Below, piece after piece: positions 4,634 through 6,009 of a DNA stretch of 6,009 bases. The translations under genes were made by a program, and so were the position numbers. The notes under the pieces are model-generated. The model did no database searches and was not told where the DNA came from. It was given only the letters and a program-made list of their open reading frames with translations. Positions within the stretch are counted from its first letter, which is position 1, and every line of letters starts with the position of its first letter. The DNA comes from an uncultured Actinotalea sp. (GTDB lineage: Bacteria; Actinomycetota; Actinomycetes; Actinomycetales; Cellulomonadaceae): the NCBI RefSeq assembly GCF_946885855.1, contig NZ_CAMPHH010000215.1, positions 1 through 6,009 of the forward strand, written 5' to 3'.

Positions 4634-6009
4634 CTAGCGCCGGGATCTCGCCGCGAGCTCGCGCCGCTCCGCCCGGGTCCACCCCGCTGCGTCCGGGTCG
4701 CTCGCGCGCACCCCGAGCACGACGGCGACCGCGAACGCCGCCTGGAGCCCGACGACGACGGGCGACCACGCGTCCACGGCGAGGGCGAGGAGCGTCGGGA
4801 GCGTCCCGACGAGCACCACGTCCAGGCCGCGCTCCAGGCCCGCCGTCTCCGGTCGGCCACCCATCGGCGTGGTCACGGCCGAGCTCGCACGGACGCGGAA
4901 CGGCGGGCGGTAGGCGGCGCGGACCGCTCCGGCGGCGAGGATCGCCGCCCACGCCGGGCCGACGGCGAGCCAGGGCACCAGGGCGGCCGCGGCGCCGTCG
5001 TCGGACCAGGTGGTGCGGGCCACGAGCAGGACCGCAGCCCACGCCGTCGCTGCGAGGAGCGGGACGAGACCGCGCGCCACGCGCACCTGTCGCTGGGAGA
5101 GCGGGAGGGCCCGGTCGAGCGCGGGGACGAGGTCCGCCCGTCGCGCCCCGACGGCGGCCGCGCGCGCCGTCCACAGGCCGGTGACCAGGAGCAGCACGTA
5201 CAGGCCGGGCCCGGACGCGAGAGCGGGGACGCGCGAGAGCGTGACGCCGAGCAGGACCGCGACGGTGACCTGCACGAGGAGCCGCGGGCTGCGGCGCAGG
5301 ACCAGCAGGTCCGTCTGCACGACCGCACGGCGCGCGCCCCGGACGACGCGACGCACCGAGCGGTGCCGGGTCCGGGTCGGTCCGTCGGACAGCGCGGCAC
5401 TGAGCTCGCGCAGGTCCAGGGACAGCAGCGCGGCCAGCGCCCGGTCGCTCGCCGCGCCGTGCTCGCGCAGCCGCGGCCCGGGGATCGTGCCGACGCGCCG
5501 GGCCGACGTCACCGTGAGCACGACCGCGCCGGCCGCGACGACGGCGGCCGCGCCGAGCAAGGGGCCGGGCTCCAGGGCGACGCCGCCCGTCGCGGCCGAC
5601 CCGGCCGGACGGGTGCCGCGCTCGACCAGGACGGACACGCCCAGCACCGCGCCGACGAGGACGAGGTCGCCGACCAGCGCGAGCCGCCGGTGCAGCCGGG
5701 GTCGCGCCACCTGGGCTGCCAGGACCCCGGCGGTCGCGACCCCGCCGCACGCCCCGCCGACCGCTGTCCACGCCGCCAGGACCGGGACGCTCAGCGGGAG
5801 CCCGAGCACCACGGGGAGGAAGAGGGCCCCGCCCGCGCCCGCACCCGCGCCGAGGGCGGGCCAGCGCAGCGCGTCCGGTCGCAGCAGGCCGGTCCGGTCC
5901 ACGGGCAGGGGCAGCCACCACGTCGCCCCGCCGCCGCCGACCCCGACCGGACCCAGGCGCGCCGTCGTCGCCGCGCGGGCGCCGGGCACGCCGAGGACAC
6001 CCAGCGCGC
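4634..6009 (-). CDS. Polytopic membrane protein, ABC-2-permease-like (possibly DUF6297); N-terminus beyond window
   Basis: 457 residues are visible, ending at the TAG 4636-4634. The frame is open at the right edge, so the gene starts outside. A GTG at 5989 could be taken as a start, but the residues upstream of it continue the same hydrophobic/Gly-Ala style and there is no convincing ribosome site, so I treat it as internal. From the first complete codon, WWLPLPVDRTGLL (30-42) resembles the LPVSRR-type cytoplasmic loop of ABC-2 exporter permeases. Two hydrophobic pairs follow, then a long basic cytoplasmic stretch (about 190-255, containing many Arg), then at least four further TM segments including GLYVLLLVTGLWTARAAAVGARR, a second P-L-S-Q-R-Q loop (PALDRALPLSQRQVRVARG), and a terminal pair before a basic tail RRELAARSRR. 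About ten TM segments in all. I associate this with DUF6297-type proteins of actinobacteria, usually beside an ABC ATPase, but from memory and with low certainty. Confidence 0.75.
   Translation of the reverse strand, partial: ALGVLGVPGARAATTARLGPVGVGGGGATWWLPLPVDRTGLLRPDALRWPALGAGAGAGGALFLPVVLGLPLSVPVLAAWTAVGGACGGVATAGVLAAQVARPRLHRRLALVGDLVLVGAVLGVSVLVERGTRPAGSAATGGVALEPGPLLGAAAVVAAGAVVLTVTSARRVGTIPGPRLREHGAASDRALAALLSLDLRELSAALSDGPTRTRHRSVRRVVRGARRAVVQTDLLVLRRSPRLLVQVTVAVLLGVTLSRVPALASGPGLYVLLLVTGLWTARAAAVGARRADLVPALDRALPLSQRQVRVARGLVPLLAATAWAAVLLVARTTWSDDGAAAALVPWLAVGPAWAAILAAGAVRAAYRPPFRVRASSAVTTPMGGRPETAGLERGLDVVLVGTLPTLLALAVDAWSPVVVGLQAAFAVAVVLGVRASDPDAAGWTRAERRELAARSRR

Noticed and set aside
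3751..5184. 477-codon plus-strand frame
   Set aside because: It is the +1-register shadow of the HAD gene and then antisense to the membrane-protein gene; no family pattern.
4350..5921. 523-codon minus-strand frame
   Set aside because: It is a shadow of the membrane-protein gene with an Arg/Gly/Pro-rich product; the alternative frame gives clear TM segments instead.
1..6009. tRNA/rRNA genes, CRISPR arrays, insertion sequences, attachment sites, toxin-antitoxin or defence genes
   Set aside because: I looked for cloverleaf-like segments, regularly spaced repeats, transposase motifs and terminal inverted repeats, and saw none. Every long stretch is explained by the six genes and short intergenic gaps.

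Overview
The window is very GC-rich DNA with strong G/C bias at third codon positions, GTG as well as ATG starts, and what look like several leaderless genes. This suggests a high-GC actinobacterium. A Cellulomonas/Cellulosimicrobium-like member of the Micrococcales is my guess from the protein styles, not something the sequence proves.

Layout, left to right: (1) 1-1524, minus strand: most of a 14-TM-type DHA2 drug-efflux MFS transporter whose last residues lie beyond the left edge. (2) 1525-1759: a divergent intergenic region holding a candidate promoter with a small inverted repeat and a striking 38-nt dyad. (3) 1760-2446, plus: a putative glycolipid-binding (DUF1089) protein. (4) 2503-2697, plus: a 64-residue DUF2945/Hva1-TUDOR small protein, absent from a naive reading because its frame is open far upstream. 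(5) 2704-3627, minus: an EamA/DMT-type ten-TM permease, convergent with gene 4 and separated from it by only 6 nt, with both stop codons inside one hairpin. (6) 3628-3766: a second divergent intergenic region with a 12-bp perfect palindrome. (7) 3767-4549, plus: a HAD-IIA (NagD-like) phosphatase with all catalytic motifs. (8) 4550-4633: a convergent gap with no convincing terminator. (9) 4634-6009, minus: a polytopic membrane protein resembling an ABC-2-type permease, with its N-terminus beyond the right edge.

Gene order alternates strand (-,+,+,-,+,-), so most genes are probably single transcription units; only the two plus-strand genes 1760-2446 and 2503-2697 could be co-transcribed, and each seems to have its own signals. 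Three of the six genes are membrane transporters or transporter-like. There is a consistent division in start signals: the two minus-strand transporters whose starts are visible have Shine-Dalgarno sequences, whereas the three plus-strand soluble proteins have a -10-like hexamer 6-7 nt before the start codon and no Shine-Dalgarno, as expected for leaderless mRNAs.

I see no mobile element, tRNA/rRNA, CRISPR array, defence system or biosynthetic cluster. This looks like ordinary chromosomal housekeeping/accessory content; the most interesting signals are non-coding (the dyad at 1628-1665 and the shared stop-codon hairpin at 2693-2708).
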